64,000 bases of DNA from Pseudomonadota bacterium (GTDB taxonomy: Bacteria > Pseudomonadota > Alphaproteobacteria > Rhodospirillales > Magnetospirillaceae). The first letter of the stretch is position 1. Every line of letters begins with the position of its first letter. Positions 9,227 through 17,176 of the stretch are shown here, in pieces. Made by a program: the position numbers and the translations under genes. The stretch is from assembly GCA_021848545.1 (NCBI GenBank), contig JAJZUL010000001.1:102707-166706 (forward strand), read 5' to 3'. The notes beneath the pieces were generated by a model, which saw only the letters and a list, made by a program, of their open reading frames with translations, was not told the origin of the DNA and ran no database searches.

Positions 9227-10531
9227 CTATCCGCCCTGCCCCACGGTCACGGCAAAGCCGTACCCACGGGGATCGGTGGCGATTCGGCAACGCGCGGCAC
9301 TGGCCCGCCCGCTTTGGCAATGGAAGGCGTTGACATGGCTGCCGCCGACCGACGCGGCCGCCACCGCCCGATCGATGCCCCGACCATGTCGGGAGGTCGC
9401 GACCAGCGTGGCGGCCAGAGCGGCGGCCGCATTCCCGCCACCGGCGGCGCCGGCGAAATGCACCTCGCCGGTGGGCATGTTGACCACCATTCCCGGCACC
9501 GCCGCCACCTGGCCCGGCTTGGGCGGCGCCGCCAGCACGATACCGGTCCCGGGCGCGACACGGCCGTCGCCGAACAGACGGTTGGCGGTAATGCCGCAGG
9601 CCACCGCGTCCCCCTTGGAATCCAGAACGACGAAACCGGTGCCGGCCGATGGCGCAGCGGACCGGACCTCCCGCGCCGCGCCGCCACGAACCAGTTCGGC
9701 CACGCCGTCACCCGGCGGCAACACCGCCGTATCGTCGCCGACGGCGACCTGGGTTCCCGCCACGAAACGGGGACGCGTATCGCTCAGATCCCGTACGGTG
9801 ACATTGGCGCCGATCGATCGCGCCGCATCGGCGAACCGACGTTGCAGACCGCCGGCATAAAGGGAACCGGGATTACGCCGCAACGACGCGATCACCGCCG
9901 CCAGATCGTAATTGCGCATCAGATCGCCTTCGGCCAGAACCTTGCCGTCGGGATGAAAGAAGATTCGTTTGGCGGCCGGATCGGCGGCCAGACGCGGCGC
10001 GGCGATCGCCAGATCGTTGGCCAGGGCCCGCGACACCATCACGCCGCGTTCGGCCATGAGCTCGGCCGGAGCCAGCAGCGACGCCCAGCGGAATTTTCCA
10101 TAGGTGGCCTGCAGGGCGTAGAAGCCCCGGACATTGGCGGGAATCGCCGCCGGAATCCGGCCTCCCGTCGCCGCCACGGCGGGAAATTCGACGACCCGGG
10201 TCACGTTGCCGTGTTTCTCATGCACCAGGCATGTGCCGCCCCCCCCCAGGGTGGCCGTTGACGGGAGGGTAACGGCCAGGGAGAAATAGAGAGCGGTGGC
10301 GGCATCGACGGCGTTGCCGCCGGCGGATAGTACGTTCTGGGCGACCATGACCGCCCTGGGCTCGTCGCCGGCCGCTTCGCCGGCGAAGCCTTGCACGTGA
10401 CCGACCGCCCCTTTCGGTATGGGGGTGGCGCACCCATTAAGAATAAAGGCTAATAGCGCGAAAAGGGCCACACGGCCGCCGATGCCGCCCGGCGATGCGA
10501 ACGACGGAGAACTATCCTTGCTCAAGCGCAT
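9227..10531 (-). CDS. Gamma-glutamyltransferase-like lipoprotein
   Basis: This 434-residue protein of the Ntn-hydrolase gamma-glutamyltransferase family is probably an envelope lipoprotein. The N-terminus has a hydrophobic stretch ending in the lipobox FILNGC. Family features follow: VAQNVLSAGGNAVDAATAL, GGGGTCLVHEKHG, and late in the chain GRVAPGTGIVLAAPP. The usual nucleophile motif TTH is replaced by GTGF in the matching segment, so autoprocessing and activity are uncertain. The start is ambiguous. ATG at 10531 overlaps the 5' end of the divergent protease gene by 14 bases, and an in-frame GTG just before the hydrophobic stretch would avoid the overlap. Confidence 0.8.
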   Translation of the reverse strand: MRLSKDSSPSFASPGGIGGRVALFALLAFILNGCATPIPKGAVGHVQGFAGEAAGDEPRAVMVAQNVLSAGGNAVDAATALYFSLAVTLPSTATLGGGGTCLVHEKHGNVTRVVEFPAVAATGGRIPAAIPANVRGFYALQATYGKFRWASLLAPAELMAERGVMVSRALANDLAIAAPRLAADPAAKRIFFHPDGKVLAEGDLMRNYDLAAVIASLRRNPGSLYAGGLQRRFADAARSIGANVTVRDLSDTRPRFVAGTQVAVGDDTAVLPPGDGVAELVRGGAAREVRSAAPSAGTGFVVLDSKGDAVACGITANRLFGDGRVAPGTGIVLAAPPKPGQVAAVPGMVVNMPTGEVHFAGAAGGGNAAAALAATLVATSRHGRGIDRAVAAASVGGSHVNAFHCQSGRASAARCRIATDPRGYGFAVTVGQGG

Positions 10532-11861
10532 TTTCCTTTTGGCGATTATCGTGCCCGCCGTTCTGGCGAGCGCCCTGCGGGCCGTCGCCGGGGGGCCAAT
10601 CTTCATTCGCGACGCCGAAGTGGAAAATACCATCCGGATTTTGGCGACGCCAGTTTTCAAGGCGGCCGGACTCGACCCCAAGGCGATCCACATCTACATC
10701 CTCCTCGACCCCACGGTGAACGCCTTCGTCGCCGGCGGCCAGAACCTGTTTCTCGACACCGGCCTTTTGCTGAAAGTGCAGAATGCCAGCCAATTGATCG
10801 GCGTCATGGCCCACGAAACCGGCCATATCGCCGGCGGACACATCATCCGCATGTCGAACGCGATCAAATCCTTGACCACCGAAGCCATCGCCAGCCTGCT
10901 TCTGGGGGCGGCGGTGGGCGTCGCCTCGGGCCAGCCCGGCGCCGGCGCGGCCGTCCTCATGGGCGGGCAGAATGTGGCCGACCGGGGCATGCTCGGCTAC
11001 AGCCGGAACAAGGAAGCCACAGCCGATCAGGCCGCCCTCAAGTACCTGGACGCGTCCCATCAATCGGCGCGGGGCATGCTGCAATTCATGGAGATTTTGC
11101 AAAACGAGCAATTGCTCTACGCGGCCCATCCTGACCCTTACCTGCAAAACCACCCTTTGACCCCGTCGCGCATCAGGCTGATCCGCCATTGGGTCGAGAC
11201 CTCGAAATGGAGCAACACCCCGGTCCCGCCCTACAAGGTCAAGCTGTTCCGGCGCATGCAGGCCAAATTGTTCGCCTTTCTGGAGCCGCCGGCCCGCACC
11301 TTCGACCGCTACAAGGCGGATGATCACAGCATTTCCGCCCGCTATGCCCGGGCCATCGCCGCCTATCGCATTCCCGATGTGCCGAAGGCCCTGCGTCTGA
11401 TCGACGGCCTGATCGCCCAACGCCCAAAGAACCCTTATTTTTACGAAATGAAGGGACAGATCCTGTTCGACAACGCCAAAGGGGCCGAGGCGCTGGGCCC
11501 CTACCGCACCGCCGTACGGCTGCTGCCCGACAATCTGCTGATGCGCATGGAACTGGCCCATGTGGAAATCGAACAGGACGATCCGTCGCTGCTGGCCGAC
11601 GCCGCCGCCAATCTCAACATGACCGTGGATGGCGAGCCCGACAACGCGGCCGCCTGGCACCTTCTCGGCATCGCCTACGGCAAACAGGGCAAGGAGGGAC
11701 TGGCCTCTTATGCCCTGGCCGAAGAGGCCCTGCTGGAACATCATCTGGGGCAGGCCCACTATCTGGCCGAAAAGGCCGCCCGCCTGCTGCCCAAGAAAGG
11801 CCCGGTCTGGCTGCGTCTCCAGGACATCCGCACCACCCTGCTTCAGGATGGCGCGGGATGA
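10518..11861 (+). CDS. M48-family periplasmic metalloprotease with TPR-like repeats (BepA-like)
   Basis: This zinc metalloprotease has an N-terminal signal peptide (LLKRIFLLAIIVPAVLASA). The HETGH zinc motif lies in VMAHETGHIAGG, and the third-ligand glutamate in NKEATADQAAL. The C-terminal half consists of helical TPR-like repeats rich in alanine and leucine. This architecture matches BepA/YfgC, which assists outer-membrane LptD and barrel assembly and degrades misfolded barrels. I chose TTG at 10518 as the start: it is preceded by GGAGA at proper spacing and begins directly with the signal peptide. The in-frame ATG at 10419 would lie deep within the divergent gene. The predicted length is 447 residues. 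Confidence 0.87.
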   Translation: MLKRIFLLAIIVPAVLASALRAVAGGPIFIRDAEVENTIRILATPVFKAAGLDPKAIHIYILLDPTVNAFVAGGQNLFLDTGLLLKVQNASQLIGVMAHETGHIAGGHIIRMSNAIKSLTTEAIASLLLGAAVGVASGQPGAGAAVLMGGQNVADRGMLGYSRNKEATADQAALKYLDASHQSARGMLQFMEILQNEQLLYAAHPDPYLQNHPLTPSRIRLIRHWVETSKWSNTPVPPYKVKLFRRMQAKLFAFLEPPARTFDRYKADDHSISARYARAIAAYRIPDVPKALRLIDGLIAQRPKNPYFYEMKGQILFDNAKGAEALGPYRTAVRLLPDNLLMRMELAHVEIEQDDPSLLADAAANLNMTVDGEPDNAAAWHLLGIAYGKQGKEGLASYALAEEALLEHHLGQAHYLAEKAARLLPKKGPVWLRLQDIRTTLLQDGAG

Positions 11862-11883
11862 TCCCGTCGCTCACCGGGGGGCG

Positions 11884-11970
11884 CTATAATCGCCGAAACG
11901 GGTGGCGGGTGCGGGTCGAGAACAGCAGCAAATGGCCGCCGACGATGAAGCGCAGGAACATCACGGCTTT
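11884..11970 (-). pseudogene. Remnant of the C-terminus of a plasma-membrane-type P-type ATPase
   Basis: The minus-strand reading from about 11970 to the stop at 11884 gives SKAVMFLRFIVGGHLLLFS followed by TRTRHPFRRL. This resembles the last transmembrane region of proton-type P-type ATPases (FLxLxVxGHLxxFxxR). There is no start codon, and the sequence upstream is unrelated, so only about 29 codons survive. The assignment rests on one short motif recognised by eye. The relic lies between the M48 protease gene and an inverted-repeat element, suggesting past deletion here. Confidence 0.45.
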
Positions 11971-12027
11971 CGAGCCTGTACAAGTCTGAAATCGACTCGG
12001 GAAGCCACACCCTTCCCCCTCCGACCC

Positions 12028-12111
12028 TAGAGCCGTTTCCGATCAATCGGAAAACGCCGCGCGGGCTTGTCGCATTTTCCGACTGATCCTGTCAGATCGG
12101 AAAATGCTCTA
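12028..12111. repeat. 84-base inverted-repeat (MITE-like) element
   Basis: The ends are 17-base imperfect inverted repeats: TAGAGCCGTTTCCGATC on the left, and on the right GATCGGAAAATGCTCTA, the complement of TAGAGCATTTTCCGATC (15 of 17 match). An inner inverted pair (CGGAAAACGC / GCATTTTCCG) adds stem potential. Elements ending in AGAGCATTTTCCGA are frequent in alphaproteobacterial intergenic DNA. The right terminus supplies the TAG stop codon of the adjacent monooxygenase-like gene. Confidence 0.6.
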
Positions 12112-12420
12112 AAATCCGTATTCGCGTCCGACCAGACAGACCCGGACCCGAAACTGGCTGTACCATTCCCTGGCCCGCGCCTGCGCCTGACGGTGCTGTT
12201 CGTTGTTCTTCCACTTCTCTATGGATTCGAGGGAATCCCAATAGGAAATAGTGATTCCGATCTCCTGGCGGGCCGATTCGAAGCCGAGAAATCCCGGCTG
12301 GGTCGATGCGAGATCCAACATCGCCTTCGCCGTCTCCGCATAGCCGTCATCGAGCTCCGCCCTGACCGACGTGAAGATGACCGCGTAATAGGGGGTATTG
12401 ATCTTGGGAGAAGTTGCCAT
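12109..12420 (-). CDS. Antibiotic biosynthesis monooxygenase (ABM)-like dimeric ferredoxin-fold protein
   Basis: This 103-residue product has the layout of the ABM/EthD dimeric alpha-beta barrel superfamily. It starts with a beta strand (YYAVIFTSV), then a helix ending in MLDLASTQPGFLGFES. It then shows the hallmark ISYWDSLESIEKWKN and a final strand after HRQAQARAREWY. Such proteins are often haem-binding or small monooxygenases; the specific role is unknown. The ATG at 12420 gives the MATSPKINTPYYAV start. The stop codon falls at the boundary of an inverted-repeat element, so the original C-terminus may have been altered. Confidence 0.8.
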   Translation of the reverse strand: MATSPKINTPYYAVIFTSVRAELDDGYAETAKAMLDLASTQPGFLGFESARQEIGITISYWDSLESIEKWKNNEQHRQAQARAREWYSQFRVRVCLVGREYGF

Positions 12421-12565
12421 GACACCCTGACATCTGCCGTGGACAGCGGACATCCACCGGAATCGTCGCAGCCCTTACCAAAGCCGTGCGCGAAACCGTC
12501 CGGCGGAAGCTTACAATGATAGCATCCGCCGGCTTCTGCCTCGTGTCAAAGATGACGTGCCCGCG

Positions 12566-12958
12566 TCAGGCCGACGCCGGCGCCGTCAAAGCGGGACCGG
12601 ACGGCGGCCGCCCCGCACGATAGGTGAGCATGCCCCGAATGACACGGTAGGCATACCACACCCAGGCCGGGACAAAAACCAGCCAACCAAGGAGGCCAAA
12701 CGGAAAAAGAAGAAAAGCGAAGGCGCTCCAGAGCAGGAATACCAGGGACGAGCGTAGCCGCCAATGGCGATGACGCTCGCTGAAAGCGTCGATGCTCACG
12801 ATCCGCGAGTGGCGGGTGTCGATGAACACCTGAAGCCAGATCGTCACGATATAGAAAACAAGACCCGTCGCCATCGCCACATAGGCAATGCGAGCGCGCT
12901 TTTCAGCGCGCTCGCGTTCCTGCGGGACCGAAGACGTTGGGGACGTATTCGACTCCAT
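12566..12958 (-). CDS. Small integral membrane protein downstream of petC
   Basis: This is a 130-residue membrane protein of unknown function. It has a charged N-terminus (QERERAEKRAR), one hydrophobic helix around residues 24-44, and two further close helices around 72-108. It ends with a WVWYAYRVIRGMLTYRAGRPP segment and an Ala/Pro tail. The layout is like small DUF4870/COG3671-type membrane proteins with a conserved YRxxRG ending. It lies 11 bases after the petC stop on the same strand and is probably in the bc1 transcript, but I cannot tie it to that complex. Confidence 0.7.
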   Translation of the reverse strand: MESNTSPTSSVPQERERAEKRARIAYVAMATGLVFYIVTIWLQVFIDTRHSRIVSIDAFSERHRHWRLRSSLVFLLWSAFAFLLFPFGLLGWLVFVPAWVWYAYRVIRGMLTYRAGRPPSGPALTAPASA

Positions 12959-12969
12959 TATTTACCCTT

Positions 12970-13782
12970 TTACCGGTGATTCCACCACCGCTCGTGGGAC
13001 GTATCCACGCGGCGCCAGTACACCTTATACAGCAAGAAGCTGAAGATCGTCAGCAGACCGAACAGCCCCATGATCCACGGCCCGAGCGCCGCACGCTCCT
13101 TGGCATGGGGATGGGCGACCACATACAGGAAATCGACGATATCCTGGGCGGTCTGATCGAACTGAGCCGGGGTCATGGTGCCCTTCGTCAGCTGCTTCAC
13201 CCCCATCGCCACCTTGGCCGGCTGGCCGTAAAGCCACCCTTCCTTAATCACCGGCGACTGCAAGCCTTGCAGATTGGCCAGCACGTCCGGCATCGCCACA
13301 TTGTGGAACAGGACGTTGTTGACGCCGGTCGGACGGGTCGGATCGAGATAGAACGACTTGAGGTAGGTGTAGAGCCAATCCGGGCTTTGGGCTTCGGCCA
13401 TCACCGTCAGATCCGGCGGCGTGATCGAAACGAACTGTTTCATGATGCCTTTCGGCATCGCCGTGACCACCGTGTCGTGAACGAGGCGACCGCTCTCGTT
13501 CAGATATTTCTGCATCTCGGAATTGGTGATCCCGAGTTGCTTGGCGATGGAGGAGAAACGAGTCCCCTGAATGCTGTGACACGCCGCGCAACGATGCAAC
13601 ACATACAGCGCGCCGGTACGCAGATTGGCGAGATTGGAAGTATCCACCTTCATGTGCATCAACGGCGGGACCGAAGTCTTCGTTGAGGCACGGGCCGCGG
13701 GGCCGGAGAACGCAACCGCGAGCGCCAGTGGCAGCGCGGCAGCGGTGAGGCGGACGGTGCTAAAAGAGCGACGCATGATCAT
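12970..13782 (-). CDS. petC: Cytochrome c1 of the bc1 complex
   Basis: This is the membrane-anchored c-type cytochrome that passes electrons from the Rieske centre to a soluble acceptor. The 270-residue product has a signal peptide (residues 1-32, cleavage near ARA-S). The haem site CAACH is at residues 65-69. An axial methionine is plausible in FHNVAMPDVL, and the C-terminal membrane anchor is GLFGLLTIFSFLLYKVYW. It is compact, like beta/gammaproteobacterial cytochrome c1, without the large insertions of rhodobacterial forms. It is the last core gene of the petA-cyt c4-petB-petC series on the minus strand. Confidence 0.93.
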   Translation of the reverse strand: MIMRRSFSTVRLTAAALPLALAVAFSGPAARASTKTSVPPLMHMKVDTSNLANLRTGALYVLHRCAACHSIQGTRFSSIAKQLGITNSEMQKYLNESGRLVHDTVVTAMPKGIMKQFVSITPPDLTVMAEAQSPDWLYTYLKSFYLDPTRPTGVNNVLFHNVAMPDVLANLQGLQSPVIKEGWLYGQPAKVAMGVKQLTKGTMTPAQFDQTAQDIVDFLYVVAHPHAKERAALGPWIMGLFGLLTIFSFLLYKVYWRRVDTSHERWWNHR

Positions 13783-13817
13783 TAGTCCTCGATAAGCGGG
13801 CGACGATGGTACGCCAG

Positions 13818-15248
13818 TCAGTGTGTCAGACCACCTTGGGTGAGACGCTCGGGCACCTTGCCATCCTGGGTAAGCTTGGGGCTCACCAAAGCAAGGAGCA
13901 GGATGAAGGCGATATACAGCGTCGGGATCCAGTTGGTCTGCAGCATCAGCCCCCAGCTATGGGCATCGATGGCGTACATCCAGAAATCCACGCCCCAGAC
14001 CAGAGCCTCCAGCACCACGAGCCAGACGATCGTCGTCATAGCGGAACGCTGGCGATTGAAGTAGGGCAGCAGGAAGAAGGTCGTGTAGTACAGCAGGGTG
14101 GCGTGCATACCGATGACCATATTGTGCTCGGTCGCCTGGCCATTGGCGATGACGCCCAGCCAGATGAACACCACCGGCATCGCCAGAAGGTTGACCTTGT
14201 AGAGGAACGAGCGGTAGCGGATCGAACGGATCGGGTTGCGGTCGAGCAGCGGCATTGCGGCCAGCATCACGAACGCGGCGGCGAAGGTCATAACACCGTA
14301 GAGCTTATCCGGAACCCCGCGCAGCATCGCGTAGAAGGGCAGGAAGAACCAGAGCGGATGAATGTCCGAGGGCGTCTTGATGCCATTGGCCGGCGCGAAG
14401 TTCAGCTTGTCGACCAGATAGCCCCAACCCGACGGATTGTAGAAGACGAACCAGAAGAAGACGAGCATGAAGACGCTGACGCCGAAGATGTCCTTCACCG
14501 AATAGTACGGATGGAAGGGAATGCCGTCCTTGGGCCAGCCGTCCTTGTTCAGGTTCTCGCGGATATTGACGCCGTCGGGATTGTTCGAGCCGACCTGATG
14601 GAGCGCGATGATATGCACCAGCACCAGCGCCATCAGCGCGAAGGGCATCAGGAAGACGTGGAACACGAAGAAACGGTTCAGGGTCGGCTGGCCGACGATG
14701 AAGGAACCGCGCAACCATTCGGCGATCCCGTTGCCGATCACCGGAATGGCGGTCACGAAATTCACCACCACCATGGAGCCCCAGAAGGACATCTGGCCCC
14801 AGGGCAGCAGATAGCCGAGGAAGGCTTCGCCGGCGAGCACCAGATAGATGGCGATGCCGATCAGCCACAGCAATTCGCGCGGCTTCTTGTACGAACCGTA
14901 CATGATGCCGCGATACATATGCAGATAGACCAGCACGAAGAAGAGCGAGGCGCCGGTAACGTGCATGTACCGGATCAGCCAGCCCCAGTGCGAATCCCGC
15001 ATGATGCCCCGCAGAACCGACCAGAAGGCCAGATGCGTATTGGGCTGATAATGGATGGCGAGAAACAGGCCGGTCGCAAGCTGCAGGACCAGCACCAGCA
15101 TCGAAAGCGAGCCGAAGAAGTACCAGAAGTTAAAATTCTTCGGGGCGGCATAGCCGGTCAAATGCTCACGCCACATGTCAACCACCGGAATCCGGTGATT
15201 GATCCACCCCATCAGCCCACGCTGTTCACTCGTTGTCCCAGTCGTCAT
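13818..15248 (-). CDS. petB: Cytochrome b of the bc1 complex
   Basis: This is the dihaem quinol-oxidising membrane subunit, 476 residues long. The haem-ligand histidines are visible as RYMH and YLHMYRG in helix B (spacing 14), and FFVFH and LVHIIALH in helix D. The two helix D histidines are 15 residues apart, as in pseudomonad-type cytochrome b, not 14 as in rhodobacterial bc1. The Qo motif region GSMVVVNF and a PEWFF-equivalent HPLWFFLPFYAMLR are present; the glutamate of PEWY is replaced (DIHPLWFFL). The C-terminus has additional hydrophobic helices to 476 residues. Position and spacing indicate one operon with petA, the cytochrome c4 gene and petC. Confidence 0.94.
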   Translation of the reverse strand: MTTGTTSEQRGLMGWINHRIPVVDMWREHLTGYAAPKNFNFWYFFGSLSMLVLVLQLATGLFLAIHYQPNTHLAFWSVLRGIMRDSHWGWLIRYMHVTGASLFFVLVYLHMYRGIMYGSYKKPRELLWLIGIAIYLVLAGEAFLGYLLPWGQMSFWGSMVVVNFVTAIPVIGNGIAEWLRGSFIVGQPTLNRFFVFHVFLMPFALMALVLVHIIALHQVGSNNPDGVNIRENLNKDGWPKDGIPFHPYYSVKDIFGVSVFMLVFFWFVFYNPSGWGYLVDKLNFAPANGIKTPSDIHPLWFFLPFYAMLRGVPDKLYGVMTFAAAFVMLAAMPLLDRNPIRSIRYRSFLYKVNLLAMPVVFIWLGVIANGQATEHNMVIGMHATLLYYTTFFLLPYFNRQRSAMTTIVWLVVLEALVWGVDFWMYAIDAHSWGLMLQTNWIPTLYIAFILLLALVSPKLTQDGKVPERLTQGGLTH

Positions 15249-15311
15249 GCTACGTCACCTGTTTTGCGAATGGACTGGATCGTCCCGTTTGCGGGACGCA
15301 TCCCCACCACC

Positions 15312-16172
15312 CTACTTGTTTCCAGCCTTCTTGTTGCCAGCCGCCTTGTTTTCGACCTTCTTGCTCACCGCCTTGACGGGCATGGCGAGCGCCGAAGCGA
15401 GAACGCCAGGAAGCGGCTGCGAAGCCCGATCCTTGACGTAGGTGGCGTAATCAAGCGGCCCGATCCCCTCGATCAGCTTCGGATCCAGCACCTCGGCATA
15501 GGCTGCCACCGCCTTGCGCTGCTCCGGGCGCAAACGCCGGGCGATCACTTCCATCACATGTCCGGCGCTGTTGTGGCGCTGTCCCGTGGCGAAAAGATTG
15601 AGTTCGTTTTCGACATAAGTCGCGTGCTGACCCGCCAGAGTCGGAATCGCCATCGGCGCATTGCCCAGACCGCTCGGCATATGGCAGGCGGCGCAGGCCG
15701 GCACCTTATGCGAAGGCACGCCACCCTGGTAGATGAGGTAGCCCTCTTTGGCGAGGTCAAAAGGAACCTTCGGCGTCGCCGCGTTGGCGTTGGCCTTGAG
15801 GTTCAGCGTCTGCGACGAGAAGTAGCGGGCGATATTCTGCAGATTGGCGTCGCCGGGTGCCGGCGGCACGGTCTGGATCATCGCCGACATGGTGGCGTTC
15901 TGACGCGCACCGCTGCGGAAATCCTCGAGCTGCTTGAGCAGATAATTATAGTTCTGCCCAGCCAGATTCGGGAAATTGGGGGCCATGCTGTTGCCGTGCT
16001 GGCCATGGCACGAAGCGCAGACCGCGACGTCGCCCGCCCCCTGAGCGGCATTGCCCTGAGGGGCAACGCCAAGATATGGCGCCGTTGCCGCGGCGTGCGC
16101 GAATGGCGCGCCGAGAACCAGCAAGGAGCCGAAAACGGCTGCCGGAAGCAGCCGAGATGAAACCTGATGCAT
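15312..16172 (-). CDS. Dihaem cytochrome c4-type protein inside the bc1 operon
   Basis: This is a periplasmic dihaem class I cytochrome c of about 286 residues. It has a signal peptide ending in AHA-A. A first haem site CASCH is followed by the MAPNFPNLAGQN segment typical of c4. A second domain has CAACHMPSGLGNAPMAIPTLAGQ, and each domain has a methionine and a NLAGQ/TLAGQ motif. The C-terminal 50 residues form an extra Ala/Lys-rich tail (KKVENKAAGNKKAGNK) absent from classic c4. It lies between petA and petB, so it likely accepts electrons from cytochrome c1 for a terminal oxidase. A GTG start at 16190 overlapping the petA stop is an alternative to ATG 16172. Confidence 0.88.
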   Translation of the reverse strand: MHQVSSRLLPAAVFGSLLVLGAPFAHAAATAPYLGVAPQGNAAQGAGDVAVCASCHGQHGNSMAPNFPNLAGQNYNYLLKQLEDFRSGARQNATMSAMIQTVPPAPGDANLQNIARYFSSQTLNLKANANAATPKVPFDLAKEGYLIYQGGVPSHKVPACAACHMPSGLGNAPMAIPTLAGQHATYVENELNLFATGQRHNSAGHVMEVIARRLRPEQRKAVAAYAEVLDPKLIEGIGPLDYATYVKDRASQPLPGVLASALAMPVKAVSKKVENKAAGNKKAGNK

Positions 16173-16186
16173 TCCTCTGCCCCTCT

Positions 16187-16858
16187 TCACCAGATGCTCG
16201 GCGTCCAGGATTTATCGGCACCGCTTGGCGAACCCTCACCGACCCGCACCACGGTATCGCTGACCCAATAATAGGGGGGAACGGGCATGTTGAGCGGAGC
16301 CGGCGAACCTTCGATGACCCGGGCCGAAAAATCGTACATGGACCCATGACAGGGGCAGTGGAAACCGCCGTACCACCACTGGGTCACGGTATGAGGCGCG
16401 GGACGATAGTCCGGAATGCACTGCGCATGGGTGCACAGAGCCACCGCGATGAACATGTGCGGCTTCAACGCGCGGTAATTGCCGTTGACGTAGGCCGGAG
16501 CCGGCTGCTGATTGGCCTGACTCGCGGCGTCCTTCAACCGCTTCAGAAGACCGGGCTCGGACAGCGTCTTCAGCATCCAGTCCTTACGATGCAGAATCCA
16601 CACCGGCTTCTTTTTCCACTCGGCAAGGAGCAACTGCCCCGGCTCAACTTTGCTGACATCGATATCAACGGGAGCCCCGAGCGCGGCGATCGCCTTACCC
16701 GGATTCATGGTTTGAATCAGTATGTCGGCAAAAAGTCCAACTGCTCCGGCCCCAAGCACACCTACGGCACCGATAAGAAACCGGCGCCTTCCTACAGAAT
16801 GCTCGTCTTCCGGAAGCAAGGAATCCATATGTGGTACAGACATCGCTTCTCGACTCAT
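16187..16858 (-). CDS. petA: Rieske iron-sulfur subunit of the bc1 complex
   Basis: This is the Rieske [2Fe-2S] subunit, 223 residues from the chosen ATG at 16858. A twin-arginine-like segment VGRRRFLIG leads into the membrane anchor. The cluster motifs are CTHAQC and CPCHGSMYD, giving the two cysteine and two histidine ligands. A loop of about 35 residues separates them (PDYRPAPHTVTQWWYGGFH). The first motif reads CTHAQC rather than CTHLGC, a spelling seen in some beta/gammaproteobacterial-type subunits. It is the first gene of the bc1 operon; its upstream region is shared with the divergent SDR gene. Confidence 0.93.
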   Translation of the reverse strand: MSREAMSVPHMDSLLPEDEHSVGRRRFLIGAVGVLGAGAVGLFADILIQTMNPGKAIAALGAPVDIDVSKVEPGQLLLAEWKKKPVWILHRKDWMLKTLSEPGLLKRLKDAASQANQQPAPAYVNGNYRALKPHMFIAVALCTHAQCIPDYRPAPHTVTQWWYGGFHCPCHGSMYDFSARVIEGSPAPLNMPVPPYYWVSDTVVRVGEGSPSGADKSWTPSIW

Positions 16859-17176
16859 AGAGTTGCCCCTGCAAGGGCCTCCGCTTGACATTCGTCAAAC
16901 ACCCCTGCGACGAATGCTTTTGTTAATGGAGGCGGGAGCCCGATTGATGGGCGGAGCTTATACCCCACCATTGCAGAGGGCTAGTAATACTACATTACAA
17001 ATCGTTAATGTTTCAATCTTGGAATGCTAACAAACAAAGTTTTAAAGGTGAGTTGTTGGGGTTTTAGGAGGCCGGCCGCACAACCACCGGAACGATACAG
17101 CCCCATTTGACATCGGCGCCCCCCCTCCTTAATAAGTGCCTGCAATGGCGACGAGCCGCATATCGTGGTGGATTTC
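16859..17176. other. Divergent intergenic region between petA and the SDR gene
   Basis: This 318-base region carries the 5' ends of two diverging units. It has AT-rich stretches around 16980-17050, against the GC-rich background, that probably hold promoter elements. I saw no coding sequence and no operator I could name. Confidence 0.5.

Noticed and set aside
13806..16160. 784-codon plus-strand open frame across petB and the cytochrome c4 gene
   Set aside because: It runs antisense over two well-supported cytochrome genes and has the His/Arg-rich composition of a GC-rich shadow frame.
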